Source: SSC4 sp964443225 (GTDB lineage Bacteria > Chloroflexota > Anaerolineae > SSC4 > Amarolineaceae). Taken from it: a DNA stretch of 64,000 nt. The stretch's first letter is position 1; each line of letters starts with the position of its first letter. The stretch is from assembly GCA_964443225.1 (NCBI GenBank), contig CAYUCC010000011.1, positions 35,915 through 99,914 of the forward strand. Reading direction: 5' to 3'. The position numbers and the translations under genes were made by a program. Shown one piece after another: positions 51,553 through 60,465 of the stretch. Under the pieces are notes generated by a model. It made no database searches. It saw only the letters and a list, made by a program, of their open reading frames with translations, and was not told the origin of the DNA.

Positions 51553-52019
51553 GCCTGGCGTTCAAGCCTGGCGTTCAGTCCGGCGTTCAAGCCTGGCGTT
51601 CAAGCCTGGCGTTCAAACGCCAGGCTTAAAGCTCAAGTCCGCTCAAGCGGACTGAGGGGAGAACGCACCGCATGCCTGGCATTCATGAGTTTCAAACATT
51701 ATGTCGGTATCAAAATGGTCTCGTTCAACAGGGATTGTGTCCCGTGCTTGAGGCAGTCTCGCCAAACGCCCAGCCCGCTTTAGCGGCCTTCAGCTATTAG
51801 CCTGGTGCTTGAGCACCAGGCGGGCGTGCTCCGCCTGCCAGGATGCGACCGCCAAGGCGTTTGGCACGAATAGGACCTGCCATCGCAACGCATGTCGAAG
51901 TAATTTCTTAATGTTCATAGACGCCAGGCCGACAGCTCAAGTCCGCTGAAGCGGACTGGGGGGAGGATCGACAGTGTCGTATCTGAAGAAACCACGAAGA
52001 GCGCCAGGCAGAGGCAGTC
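51553..52019. repeat. Hairpin-rich intergenic repeat cluster between aroA and aroE
   Basis: There are five tandem units GCCTGGCGTTCAA (51553-51616, two degenerate), the last folding with its complement as AAGCCTGGCGT-TCAA-ACGCCAGGCTT (51602-51627). AGTCCGCTCAAGCGGACT (51636-51653) recurs as AGTCCGCTGAAGCGGACT (51940-51957). GCCTGGTGCT-TG-AGCACCAGGC (51800-51821) is a third hairpin. No coding frame is supported here. The block splits the aro operon, so aroE onward may use another promoter or depend on readthrough. Confidence 0.85.
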
Positions 52020-52982
52020 ATGTCTGATAACAAGCCACCGGTGCGCCTCTTGGGGCTGATTGGCTGGCCGGTCGGGCATTCGCTCAGTCCGGCGATGCAC
52101 AACGCTGCCTTGGCCGCGATGGGGCTGCCCTGGGTGTACACGCTGCTGCCGGTGGCGCCCGCGGCTGTCGGTGATGCGGTGCGCGGGCTGCGCGCCCTTG
52201 ATTTTGTGGGCGCCAATGTGACGGTACCGCACAAACAGGCGGTCATTCCCTTCCTGGACCGGCTCACACCAGCGGCGGCGGCCATCGGCGCGGTCAATAC
52301 GATTACCCTGGACGCCCGCGGCCAAACACCGCAGTCTGTCCCGCCAACAGAACAAACTATCTCCCCCACCGCAACAGCGCTTGACACGGCGCGGCCCGAT
52401 GTGTTAGAATGGCCCCAACTCGTGGGTGACAACACCGATGCCGCCGGTTTTCTGGCCGATCTGCATGCCTACGGCGTCGAGGTCAGCGGTGGTCGCGCAT
52501 TGGTGATTGGCGCCGGCGGTGCCAGTCGGGCTGTGGTGTATGCGTTGGTGTCGGCCGGCTGCGCAGTGATGATCATCAACCGCTCCCAGGCGCGTGCTCG
52601 CGACGTGGCAGCTATGGTCGGGCGGGTCTGGCCTGGGTCTGCAGTCACCTGTGGGCAGTTCCCAGAAGACATTGCCCGCTGCGTCGCTGACGCTGACCTG
52701 GTCGTCAATACGACGTTGCTGGGCATGTGGCCGGCCATCGAGGGTCTGCCCTGGGACCCAGCCGTCGCGTTCCGGCGGGATCAGGTGGTCTACGACCTGG
52801 TGTACACGCCGCGGCAGACCGCCTTTCTGCGGCGCGCTGCTGCGGACGGGGCCCGACCCATCGACGGGTTGGGCATGTTGATCGAACAGGGGGCCGCCGC
52901 CCTGACCCAATGGACCGGACGCGAGCCGTCGCGCACGATCATGCGCCAGGCGGCAGAACGACAGTTGGAGCAAAGGTTTTAG
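52020..52982 (+). CDS. aroE: Shikimate dehydrogenase with a ~33-residue insertion
   Basis: A 320-residue protein, longer than the usual ~275. The substrate half has 'GWPVGHSLSPAMHNAAL' and catalytic Lys in 'NVTVPHKQAVIPFL', and 'GAVNTITLD'. The NADP half has 'GDNTDAAGF', 'VIGAGGASRAVVYAL', 'NRSQARA' and 'YDLVYTPRQTAFL'. Between 'VNTITLDARG' and 'GDNTD' (residues ~99-132) there is an extra segment rich in Pro, Thr and Ser that has no counterpart in typical enzymes and looks like inserted sequence. It reduces 3-dehydroshikimate to shikimate. The ribosome site AGAGG is 5 nt before the ATG. Confidence 0.93.
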   Translation: MSDNKPPVRLLGLIGWPVGHSLSPAMHNAALAAMGLPWVYTLLPVAPAAVGDAVRGLRALDFVGANVTVPHKQAVIPFLDRLTPAAAAIGAVNTITLDARGQTPQSVPPTEQTISPTATALDTARPDVLEWPQLVGDNTDAAGFLADLHAYGVEVSGGRALVIGAGGASRAVVYALVSAGCAVMIINRSQARARDVAAMVGRVWPGSAVTCGQFPEDIARCVADADLVVNTTLLGMWPAIEGLPWDPAVAFRRDQVVYDLVYTPRQTAFLRRAAADGARPIDGLGMLIEQGAAALTQWTGREPSRTIMRQAAERQLEQRF

Positions 52983-52983
52983 C

Positions 52984-53553
52984 ATGACCGGCAGCCAGTT
53001 GGCCATCATCTTCTTTTTTTGTTTTACCGGATGGTTTCTCATGTGGGCCGATTACGGCTTGACCCTGGTGGCGGCACGCCCGGGACAGGCGGCCGGGCTG
53101 ATCTACGAGCTCAATCCGTTTCTGCGCGCCGATGTCGCGGCACGACGCGTGTTGAGCCCTCGATTCGCAGCGGGCACGACCGTCGTGTTCATTGCCCTGC
53201 TCGCCATGGGCTGGTACGCCGTGGATGGCAATGACTATTTTCTGCTCCATGCCGTGCTGGCCGGCGTGATTGCCACACGGTTGTATCTCATCGCTGTACA
53301 CCTCAACAACTTGCGACGTCGCACCCCACCCACGCCCACCACACGCCAGGCCATGCTGGCGGTGGCGATCCAACAGACCACCCTGGCCGCTGCTTTCACC
53401 CTCCTCGCCGTTGCGAACGTAGCACCGCTGCTGCACGCCGTCTGGGTAGGTGCTGCCAGCGGCTTTTTGTTGATGGCGGCGGCCACCCTGTTGTGGCGGT
53501 GGCGCGAGCCACGGCCCCGGTTGGTTTCCCCCCGCGCGCCATTCCGACGTTGA
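52984..53553 (+). CDS. Polytopic membrane protein of unknown function
   Basis: A 189-residue protein with four to five hydrophobic segments ('LAIIFFFCFTGWFLMWADYG', 'FAAGTTVVFIALLAMGWYA', 'HAVLAGVIATRLYLIAVHL', 'AVWVGAASGFLLMAAATLL'). After the first helix comes 'YELNPFLRADVAARR', reminiscent of DUF5658-like proteins (D/E-x-NP motif), a weak resemblance. It starts one base after the aroE stop and lies 34 bp before aroC, so it is cotranscribed with the pathway genes without an obvious role in it. Confidence 0.75.
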   Translation: MTGSQLAIIFFFCFTGWFLMWADYGLTLVAARPGQAAGLIYELNPFLRADVAARRVLSPRFAAGTTVVFIALLAMGWYAVDGNDYFLLHAVLAGVIATRLYLIAVHLNNLRRRTPPTPTTRQAMLAVAIQQTTLAAAFTLLAVANVAPLLHAVWVGAASGFLLMAAATLLWRWREPRPRLVSPRAPFRR

Positions 53554-53587
53554 GCCATCTCATACCCTGCCTGGAGTCGGCCTCACC

Positions 53588-54790
53588 ATGCTGCGTTTTT
53601 TGACAGCGGGCGAATCCCACGGCCCGCGCCTGACGGCGATTCTGGAGGGGATGCCGGCCGGCGTACCCGTGACCCTGGCCGACATCGATCGCGATCTACA
53701 GCGGCGCCAGGTTGCGTACGGGGCCGGCGGCCGCATGAAGATCGAACAGGATGCCGTGAGCCTGACCGCCGGTGTGGTGGCACAGCGAACCACCGGTGCA
53801 CCCATCGCCCTCGAAATCGCCAACCTCGACTACCGCAGCTGGCAAAACAGAACCGTGGCACCTTTTACCGTACCCAGACCGGGCCACGCCGACCTGACGG
53901 GGGCGATCAAATACGGCTATCGTGACCTGCGTTTGGCGTTGGAGCGGGCCAGTGCGCGCGAGACTGCGGCACGCGTCGCCGTGGGTGCTGTGTGCAAATG
54001 TTTCCTGGCCGAGTTTGGTATCTCCCTCGGCAGTTACGTGACGATGATTGGCGGCGTCGCCGCCGGTTCGCTGGCGCATCTTTCTTACGCCGAACGATTT
54101 GCCGAAGCCGAACGTAACGACGTGCGCAGCGCGGATCCGGCCCTGGTCGAGCCCTGGCACGCACGCATTTGGGAAACCATGCAGGCCCGAGACACAGTGG
54201 GCGGTATCTTCGAAGTCGTGGCGCTCGGCGTACCGCCGGGGCTGGGCAGTCACGTCCATTGGGACCGCCGGCTGAGTGCGCGCCTGGTCGGTGCGCTCGC
54301 CAGCATCCACGCCATCAAGGGCGTGGAGATCGGTGACGCCTTCGCCAATGCAGCCCTCTCTGGCACCGAGGTGCACGACGAAATCTTCCTGGCAGGTGAC
54401 GCCTCGGGTGACATCGTCCGTCACAGCAACCGCGCCGGCGGTTTCGAGGGCGGCATCACGACCGGTCAGCCGCTCGTGCTGCGTGCCGCGATGAAGCCCA
54501 TCAGCACCACCCTGAACCCGCGCCGATCCGTAGACCTGGCGAGTGGTCAGGAAACGACGACCGTCTACGAACGGTCCGATTTCAGCGCCGTGCCGCGCGC
54601 CGCGATCGTGGGCGAAGCGATGGTGGCGTTTGTCCTGGCCGACGCTCTGTGCGAAAAGCTGGGTGGTGACAGCCTAGACGAAATGCGCCCACGTTTTGCC
54701 ACCCTGCGCCAGTCACGCCTCAACGACCTGCCGCTGGACAACGAACCGTGGCAGTTTGGATATCAGCTGCATGACGCAACCGACGCTTGA
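53588..54790 (+). CDS. aroC: Chorismate synthase
   Basis: A 400-residue FMN-dependent enzyme. 'LRFLTAGESHGPRLTAILEG' is the first family signature, then 'GHADLTGAIKYGYRDLRLAL', 'ERASARETAARVAVGA', 'GFEGGITTGQPLVLRAAMKP' and 'HSNRAGG' in the FMN site, ending with 'ALCEKLGGDSLDEMRPRF'. It removes phosphate from EPSP to form chorismate. Length is normal. Its stop overlaps the start of the aroKB fusion by 20 bp. Confidence 0.96.
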   Translation: MLRFLTAGESHGPRLTAILEGMPAGVPVTLADIDRDLQRRQVAYGAGGRMKIEQDAVSLTAGVVAQRTTGAPIALEIANLDYRSWQNRTVAPFTVPRPGHADLTGAIKYGYRDLRLALERASARETAARVAVGAVCKCFLAEFGISLGSYVTMIGGVAAGSLAHLSYAERFAEAERNDVRSADPALVEPWHARIWETMQARDTVGGIFEVVALGVPPGLGSHVHWDRRLSARLVGALASIHAIKGVEIGDAFANAALSGTEVHDEIFLAGDASGDIVRHSNRAGGFEGGITTGQPLVLRAAMKPISTTLNPRRSVDLASGQETTTVYERSDFSAVPRAAIVGEAMVAFVLADALCEKLGGDSLDEMRPRFATLRQSRLNDLPLDNEPWQFGYQLHDATDA

Positions 54791-56408
54791 CCTGCCCGCC
54801 AGGCACATCGTTCTCACCGGCTTCATGGGCACCGGCAAAAGCACGGTCGCCCGTTACGTTGCCGCGCGTGCCCAACGTCCATTCGTCGACATGGACCAGG
54901 TCATCGAAACGCGCAGCGGCCAGCCGATTCGCCGCATCTTTGCCGAACAGGGTGAGGCGGTCTTTCGGGCGCTCGAAGCCGCATTGCTGCAGGAACTGGC
55001 CGCGCAGGACGGGTTGGTGATTGCCACCGGCGGGGGTACACTCGTCGATCCTGCCAACCGTGCCGCGCTCGGCAGCCGCGCCGTGGTGATCTGCCTGCAG
55101 GCCAGCATTTACGAGCTGCAGCGGCGTCTGGCCGACAGCGCCGATGGCGTCCGCCCCCTGCTGGCGGGTGAAGACGCCGCACAGCGCATCCACTCATTGC
55201 TGGCAGCCCGTCTGCCCGCCTACGCCAAAATTCCCTTGCAGCTCGATACGACGGGCCTGTCGCCTGCGGCGGTGGGTGACCGCGTCCTGGCCATGGCTTA
55301 TGGCCTGACCGAGACCGAAACCTATGCGCTGCCGGTGACGGCCGCAGGTACTACCTACCCGGTTTTCATCGGCGAAGGGGTTTCTACTCACCTGGGCAGC
55401 CTCCTGGCCAGCCGGTCGAGCCGCGGGCAGGTGGCGGTGGTGACGAACGAAACCCTGGCCGCGCACTACGCTGAACCGGTGCTGGCCACTGTGCGGGATG
55501 CCGGTCTCAAGCCGGTGCTGGTTCGGATGCGCGAGGGAGAGCAGTACAAGACCCTGGACACGGTACGGAGCCTGTACGAGCAGTTTCTACAGGCGGGGCT
55601 CGACCGGCACAGCGTCGTCGTGGCGTTGGGAGGCGGTGTCGTGGGTGACGTGGCCGGTTTTGCTGCGGCCACCTACCTGCGCGGGGTACCGTTCGTTCAG
55701 GTGCCCACCTCGCTGCTGGCGATGGTCGATGCCAGCGTGGGCGGCAAAGTCGGTGTCGATCTGCCGGGTCAAGGCGGCGGCAAGAACCTGGTCGGTGCGT
55801 TCAAGCAGCCCGAATTTGTGCTCGTCGATCCCCAATTCCTGGAAACGCTGCCCGGCGCCGAATTTCGTGCCGGCCTCGCCGAGGTCGTCAAACACGGCAT
55901 CATCGCCGCACCCGATCTTTTCGCCAATCTCGAAACGTACGGGCCGCGCTCGCTGGCAGCCCTGCTCGACGACGCCGTCCGCGTCAAAGTCGACATCGTA
56001 CAGGCCGACCCCTTCGAGCGCGACGTGCGGGCACACCTGAACCTGGGCCACACCTTTGCGCATGCGATCGAGTTCGTTTCCGGGTTTGGTGTACGTCACG
56101 GCGAAGCGGTCGCGATGGGGCTGGTAGCCGCCAGTTACCTGGCGCAGGCGCTGGATTTGGCCAATGAAGATGTGCTGAACCGCGTCGAGCAGTTGTTGGC
56201 CCGCCTCGGCCTGCCAACCCGGCTGCCCGGCGACCTGCCCATGACTGTGGACGCTCTCGTCACCGCCATGGGCAGCGACAAAAAACGCCGCGACGGCCGG
56301 CTGCGTTTCGTCCTGACGCGGGCGATTGGAAATGTGACCGTGGTCGATGACGTGACACCCGACCTGGTCCACGCCACCTGGCACCACCTCATGCCCCCCC
56401 CAGGCTAA
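54771..56408 (+). CDS. aroKB: Shikimate kinase / 3-dehydroquinate synthase fusion
   Basis: ATG 54771 gives 545 residues. Residues ~1-170 are shikimate kinase: P-loop 'LTGFMGTGKSTVARY', 'FVDMDQVIETRSGQPI' with the shikimate-binding Asp/Arg, 'IATGGGTLVDP' and lid Arg in 'DGVRPLLAG'. Residues ~185-545 are dehydroquinate synthase: 'EGEQYKTLDTVRSLYEQFLQ', 'VVALGGGVVGDVAGFAAATY', 'VPTSLLAMVDASVGGKVGVD', Zn ligands in 'AEVVKHGIIAAP' and 'HLNLGHTFAHAIE', 'RHGEAVAMG'. It combines pathway steps 2 and 5 in one polypeptide. It is the end of the aro operon; no dehydroquinate dehydratase follows. Confidence 0.95.
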   Translation: MTQPTLDLPARHIVLTGFMGTGKSTVARYVAARAQRPFVDMDQVIETRSGQPIRRIFAEQGEAVFRALEAALLQELAAQDGLVIATGGGTLVDPANRAALGSRAVVICLQASIYELQRRLADSADGVRPLLAGEDAAQRIHSLLAARLPAYAKIPLQLDTTGLSPAAVGDRVLAMAYGLTETETYALPVTAAGTTYPVFIGEGVSTHLGSLLASRSSRGQVAVVTNETLAAHYAEPVLATVRDAGLKPVLVRMREGEQYKTLDTVRSLYEQFLQAGLDRHSVVVALGGGVVGDVAGFAAATYLRGVPFVQVPTSLLAMVDASVGGKVGVDLPGQGGGKNLVGAFKQPEFVLVDPQFLETLPGAEFRAGLAEVVKHGIIAAPDLFANLETYGPRSLAALLDDAVRVKVDIVQADPFERDVRAHLNLGHTFAHAIEFVSGFGVRHGEAVAMGLVAASYLAQALDLANEDVLNRVEQLLARLGLPTRLPGDLPMTVDALVTAMGSDKKRRDGRLRFVLTRAIGNVTVVDDVTPDLVHATWHHLMPPPG

Positions 56409-56462
56409 CGTGCCGCATCACACGCCCCAAAAAGCGAACGATTCCACTCCAAAATCCAAAAT

Positions 56463-57740
56463 CTAAAATCGCAAATGACTGGGAATGCCCAGCGCATGTT
56501 CCAACGGTTCGTCCCGCCCCACCCGATAGCTGACGATCCCGCTCGCCAGCAGCTCGTTGAGTACCGGCTCGATCGATACCGTCGGCCCAAAGCTCAGGCC
56601 ATCCACCACCACCGCCACGCTGTACACCCCGCGCCGCTGCAGCTCGCGTAGGGCGGCCACCCACATCGTATCGGGCGAAGAGGTGATCACAATCACCGTC
56701 GTATGCCGGCTCATGGTCTGACCTTCGGCGGTGATGACCTGGTAGAGCGGGATGTGGCCCGAAGCTTCGATCACCGCCAACGTCTCCAGAATCTTGGTCA
56801 GCTGCCGCTCGCCGCGATCGGCCTGCACCAGCTCGCGGTGCCGGGCGAGGGTTACCAATCCGACCGAACGGTTGCGCATGATGTAGTGCCGCGCCAGGGA
56901 AGCCGCAATCGACACCGTGTACTCTTCCGTTGTCGGAACCAGATGCAGGTCACGCCGGCTTTCGCGGCGCAGAATCGCAGGACCATCGTCGTTGGCAATC
57001 GGCTGCCAGGGGGCACTGACCTGCACGTTGCGGTCCATGTCGAGCAGCAGCCAAAGATCTGCGGTGGGATCGAGCTCGAATTCTTTGACGATCAGGCGGT
57101 TCATACGTGCCGTGGATGGCCAGTGGATGCGGCTGAAGCCATCGCCAGGCTCATAATCACGCACACCCGACACATTGGTTGTCACGTAGTGGGTCCGCCG
57201 GCGCATGGCATCCCCGCCGGCCAGCAAGCCAATCGGCGGGTTGAACGCCGGCAGGTCCACCGTGATCGGGTAAACGACGATCGGTGAGGTTTTAGGCAGC
57301 GCCCGCGTAAACCGAAACAGGCCCAGCGGATCGCCGCTGGTGACCGACATAGGCCCCAGCATAAAACGACCACGCTGCTGGCAGAGCGTGCGCACGATCC
57401 AGCGCTGGCGACGTCTGCCACCGAGTGAGCTCACCACCTGGCTGGCGTGGTGCCCCGGCAGCGTCGAATAGTCGCGCACCTCCAGCCACAACTTGGGCAG
57501 AAGGCTCAGGTTGCGGACTTCGAACTGCTCCTCGGCCAGTTTGCCCACCTGGGAGCGGCGGGCACGGGTGAAACGCCCCACCCCCACCGAGCGGACATTC
57601 AACCAGGCCCACAGCGCGCTCAGCAGGATGACCGCCGTCAACAAATAGAACAGGTTCCAGGCCAGGTCACGCCCCGTATTGAGCGCAAACAGCAGGCTGA
57701 GCACCCAGACGATCAGGATTACCAGCAATCGTCGCCACAT
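56463..57740 (-). CDS. DUF58 domain-containing protein
   Basis: A 425-residue protein with two N-terminal membrane helices ('LLVILIVWVLSLLFALNTG', 'LFYLLTAVILLSALWAWLNV'). The DUF58 core contains 'GDPLGLFRFTRAL' and 'SGVRDYEPGDGFSRIHWPST', its strongest signature, followed by a von Willebrand A-like region with 'DLWLLLDMDRNVQ'. DUF58 proteins are coupled with MoxR ATPases and are thought to help assemble extracytoplasmic complexes. It is 30 bp downstream of moxR on the same strand and the last visible gene of that unit. It is convergent with the aro operon. Confidence 0.9.
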   Translation of the reverse strand: MWRRLLVILIVWVLSLLFALNTGRDLAWNLFYLLTAVILLSALWAWLNVRSVGVGRFTRARRSQVGKLAEEQFEVRNLSLLPKLWLEVRDYSTLPGHHASQVVSSLGGRRRQRWIVRTLCQQRGRFMLGPMSVTSGDPLGLFRFTRALPKTSPIVVYPITVDLPAFNPPIGLLAGGDAMRRRTHYVTTNVSGVRDYEPGDGFSRIHWPSTARMNRLIVKEFELDPTADLWLLLDMDRNVQVSAPWQPIANDDGPAILRRESRRDLHLVPTTEEYTVSIAASLARHYIMRNRSVGLVTLARHRELVQADRGERQLTKILETLAVIEASGHIPLYQVITAEGQTMSRHTTVIVITSSPDTMWVAALRELQRRGVYSVAVVVDGLSFGPTVSIEPVLNELLASGIVSYRVGRDEPLEHALGIPSHLRF

Positions 57741-57770
57741 GGCGATCTCGTCTCCCCGCAGCCCTATCGG

Positions 57771-58727
57771 TCAGCGCGCCTTGATGCGCGTGCCCGGAAT
57801 GGGCACCGAATCGAGCACTTCGGCCACGATGGTGCGCGCATCGACGTTTTTGATACGCGCCGATGGGCTGATGATCAGGCGATGCGAAAACGTGAAGTCG
57901 GTCAGCGCTTTGACATCGTCCGGGATGACGTAGTTGCGGCCCTCAATGGCGGCCCGCGCACGGGCACCCTTGAACAGAGACAGGCTGCCGCGCGGACTGG
58001 CGCCCAGGTAAACGTCGGGGTGTTTGCGCGTGGCGGTGGCAAGCAGTACGATGTACTCTTTGATCAGGTCATCGATGTAAACCTCTTTGGCCGCCTTCTG
58101 CGCCGCCACCAGCTCTTCCGCCGACACCACCTGCGCCAGGTCTTCGATGGGGTGGTGCGTGACCTGTGAATTCAGGATGGCGATTTCATCGCTCTGCGTC
58201 GGATAACCCAGGCTGATGCGCATCATGAAACGGTCAACCTGCGCCTCGGGCAGTGGGAAGGTGCCTTCGTATTCGATGGGGTTCTGCGTTGCCAGCACCA
58301 GAAACGGTCGTTTCATCGGGTAGGTCACACCGTCGACGGTGACCTGGCGCTCTTCCATGGCCTCGAGCAGCGCGGCCTGCGTCTTGGGTGTGGCGCGGTT
58401 GATTTCGTCGGCCAGCACGATCTGGGCCATGATGGGGCCGGGGCGAAACTCGAATTCGCGTTCCTTCTGGTTGAAAACCGAGACCCCTGTGACGTCACTG
58501 GGCAGCATGTCTGGCGTGAACTGAATCCGTTTGAACGAACAGCCAATGGAGCGGGCAATCGAGCGAGCCAGCATCGTCTTACCGACGCCCGGGACATCCT
58601 CGATGAGCAGGTGCCCTTCACACAACAGGGCCACCAACGTGTTTTGAACTTCGGCATGTTTGCCAATAATGACTTGTTCGACGTTTTTGCTTAACTGCTC
58701 GGCCAGCGACTGGACTGGATTGTCCAT
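57771..58727 (-). CDS. MoxR-family AAA+ ATPase
   Basis: ATG 58727 (AGGAGT 6 nt upstream) gives 318 residues. Walker A is 'DVPGVGKTMLARSIARS' (~45), Walker B 'IVLADEINRATPKTQAALLE' (~105), sensor 1 'FLVLATQNPIEYEG', Arg finger region 'PEAQVDRFMMRISLGYP' and sensor 2 in 'LGASPRGSLSLFKGARA'. This is the MoxR proper subfamily, a chaperone-like ATPase that works with DUF58 proteins. An extended -10 promoter (58788-58796) lies upstream, divergent from the hydrolase gene. Confidence 0.95.
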   Translation of the reverse strand: MDNPVQSLAEQLSKNVEQVIIGKHAEVQNTLVALLCEGHLLIEDVPGVGKTMLARSIARSIGCSFKRIQFTPDMLPSDVTGVSVFNQKEREFEFRPGPIMAQIVLADEINRATPKTQAALLEAMEERQVTVDGVTYPMKRPFLVLATQNPIEYEGTFPLPEAQVDRFMMRISLGYPTQSDEIAILNSQVTHHPIEDLAQVVSAEELVAAQKAAKEVYIDDLIKEYIVLLATATRKHPDVYLGASPRGSLSLFKGARARAAIEGRNYVIPDDVKALTDFTFSHRLIISPSARIKNVDARTIVAEVLDSVPIPGTRIKAR

Positions 58728-58787
58728 GGATACTCCTCTTGAATTGGGACAAGTCCCTGTGCCGGCCCTTGCCCCGTTGATTGGCCC

Positions 58788-58796
58788 ATTATAGCA
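58788..58796 (-). promoter_or_regulatory. Extended -10 promoter of moxR
   Basis: The minus strand reads TGCTATAAT, a perfect -10 with the TGn extension; no good -35. The transcript would have a ~55-nt leader. Confidence 0.5.
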
Positions 58797-58877
58797 GGTC
58801 ATACCGATTTTGCGTAGTACGCCATCGTACACTTGGAACCCAGCCCAGGACATCGATTCCTGCATTCTCGTTCCGTG

Positions 58878-58886
58878 TGTTATAAT
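58878..58886 (+). promoter_or_regulatory. Extended -10 promoter of a probably leaderless gene
   Basis: TGTTATAAT ends 7 bp before the GTG start at 58894, so transcription should start at or within a base or so of the start codon. Confidence 0.6.
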
Positions 58887-58893
58887 ACGCGCC

Positions 58894-59721
58894 GTGAAAA
58901 CGGCCGTTGTACACGATCTTACACTGAACTATGCCGACGTTGGCCGCGGGCCGGTCGTCTTGTGCATCCATGGCTGGGCCAGCTCCCTGCTGATGTGGCA
59001 GCGCACAACGGCCCTGCTGCGACGAACCTACCGTGTGATCGCCCTCGATCTGCCGGGCTTTGGGGATTCGACCTGCCCACCGGCCGGTTTCGACTATGCG
59101 CCGGCCACGTATGCTGCCATCGTCGAGCAATTCGTGCAGCGGGTCGTCGACCCGTTGGCGCCGGTGGCGGTTATCGGCCACTCGATGGGTGGTCTGATTG
59201 CGGCGCAGCTGGCACTCGATCATCGTCACATCGTCGGTGGGCTGATTCTGGCCGACCCGGCCATTACAGGCAACGTCGGTGCGGGCATGGGGCGGTTCCT
59301 GCGTACGCGCCTGGGCCAGCGCATGATCGATCGAACCCGGCGCAGTTCCTGGCTCAACCGCGCCGGCGAACGAGGCTGGCTGAGCAATCCGCGTTTTGGT
59401 CGTGGTCAGGCCGCTCAACGCGCGCTGCGCGACCTGGCCCGCGCGGCGCCCGACGCCGTGGCCGGTTCGCTGCGTGCGCTTCTGACCGCTGATTTGAGCG
59501 CTCGCCTGGGCGAAATCGACGTACCAACGCTGATCATCGCCGGTGCGCACGACGTCACCATCCCGCTCGCCGAGGTGCGGCGCGCCGCACGGCAGATCCC
59601 AGCCGCGCACCTGGCCGTCGTGCCCCGTGCCAGCCATCTGCCGATGGATGAACAGCCCGAACTGTTCGATCGTCTCGTAATCAGCTTCTTGCAGCGCTAC
59701 ATGCCGGATGGTGACGGATGA
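58894..59721 (+). CDS. Alpha/beta-fold hydrolase
   Basis: The start is GTG 58894 (VKTAVVHDLTLNYADVG), giving 275 residues; upstream in-frame codons would lie in the promoter. 'VVLCIHGWASSLLMW' carries the oxyanion HGW, the nucleophile elbow is 'VIGHSMGGLIAAQLAL' (Ser ~101), the acid is in 'IIAGAHDVTIPLAE' and the catalytic His in 'VPRASHLPMDEQPEL'. It is of the haloalkane dehalogenase/lipolytic enzyme-like type with a helical cap. The substrate is unknown. The response regulator follows after 41 bp. Confidence 0.88.
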   Translation: MKTAVVHDLTLNYADVGRGPVVLCIHGWASSLLMWQRTTALLRRTYRVIALDLPGFGDSTCPPAGFDYAPATYAAIVEQFVQRVVDPLAPVAVIGHSMGGLIAAQLALDHRHIVGGLILADPAITGNVGAGMGRFLRTRLGQRMIDRTRRSSWLNRAGERGWLSNPRFGRGQAAQRALRDLARAAPDAVAGSLRALLTADLSARLGEIDVPTLIIAGAHDVTIPLAEVRRAARQIPAAHLAVVPRASHLPMDEQPELFDRLVISFLQRYMPDGDG

Positions 59722-59762
59722 GCGCTATTCTCCGGCTGCGGCCGGTACCCTGTTGAGTGGTC

Positions 59763-60440
59763 ATGGCTGAACGAATTCTTGTGGTCGAAGATGAACAGAA
59801 GATTGCCAGTTTGTTACGTCGGGGTTTATTGTACGAGGGCTACACCGTCGACGTAGCTCCCAACGGTGAAAGCGGTCTGCAGATGGCGCGCGACAACCCG
59901 CCCGACCTGGTGCTGCTCGACATCATGCTGCCCGGCATCGATGGACTCGAGGTCTGCCGGCGACTGCGTGCGGCCAGTGATGTGCCTATTCTGATGCTCA
60001 CAGCCAAAGACGCCATCCCAGATCGTGTGGCAGGATTGGACAGCGGCGCCGATGGCTACATGGTCAAACCCTTCGATTTCGACGAGCTGCTGGCACGTGT
60101 GCGTGCCCTGCTGCGACGGGTACAGACCAAAACGACCCGCGAAGAGCTGCGATTCGCTGATTTGACGCTGAACTCAGCCACACGCGAAGTCTACCGCGGC
60201 AGCCGGCGCATGGAGCTGACGGCCAGGGAGTTCGACGTCCTCTCGTTGTTCATGCAGCACCCACGACAGGTGCTGACGCGCGACATCATCTACGAGCGGA
60301 TCTGGGATTACGATTTTGGTGGTGAATCCAACATCATCGAAGTGTACGTGCGCTATCTGCGCAGCAAGATGGAAGCCAACGGTGAGCCGCGTCTGCTGCA
60401 CACCTCGCGTGGTGTAGGCTATGTGCTGCGTGAGCCCTGA
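59763..60440 (+). CDS. OmpR/PhoB-family response regulator
   Basis: ATG 59763 (GTG 59757 is possible) gives 225 residues. The receiver domain has 'RILVVEDEQKIASLLRRGL', phospho-acceptor Asp in 'DLVLLDIMLPGIDGLEV' (~51), Thr in 'ILMLTAKDAI' and Lys in 'GYMVKPFDFDEL'. A C-terminal OmpR-type winged helix follows ('LTAREFDVLSLFMQHPRQVL', 'VEVYVRYLRSKM'-like 'IIEVYVRYLRSKME'). It would be phosphorylated by the kinase encoded 25 bp downstream. The signal is unknown. Confidence 0.94.
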   Translation: MAERILVVEDEQKIASLLRRGLLYEGYTVDVAPNGESGLQMARDNPPDLVLLDIMLPGIDGLEVCRRLRAASDVPILMLTAKDAIPDRVAGLDSGADGYMVKPFDFDELLARVRALLRRVQTKTTREELRFADLTLNSATREVYRGSRRMELTAREFDVLSLFMQHPRQVLTRDIIYERIWDYDFGGESNIIEVYVRYLRSKMEANGEPRLLHTSRGVGYVLREP

Positions 60441-60465
60441 CCGGCGGCGAGAGGAGTAACGCACG

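Noticed and set aside
51553..52019. CRISPR array
   Set aside because: Repeats are 13-18 bp, partly adjacent without unique spacers of constant length, and no cas gene is near.
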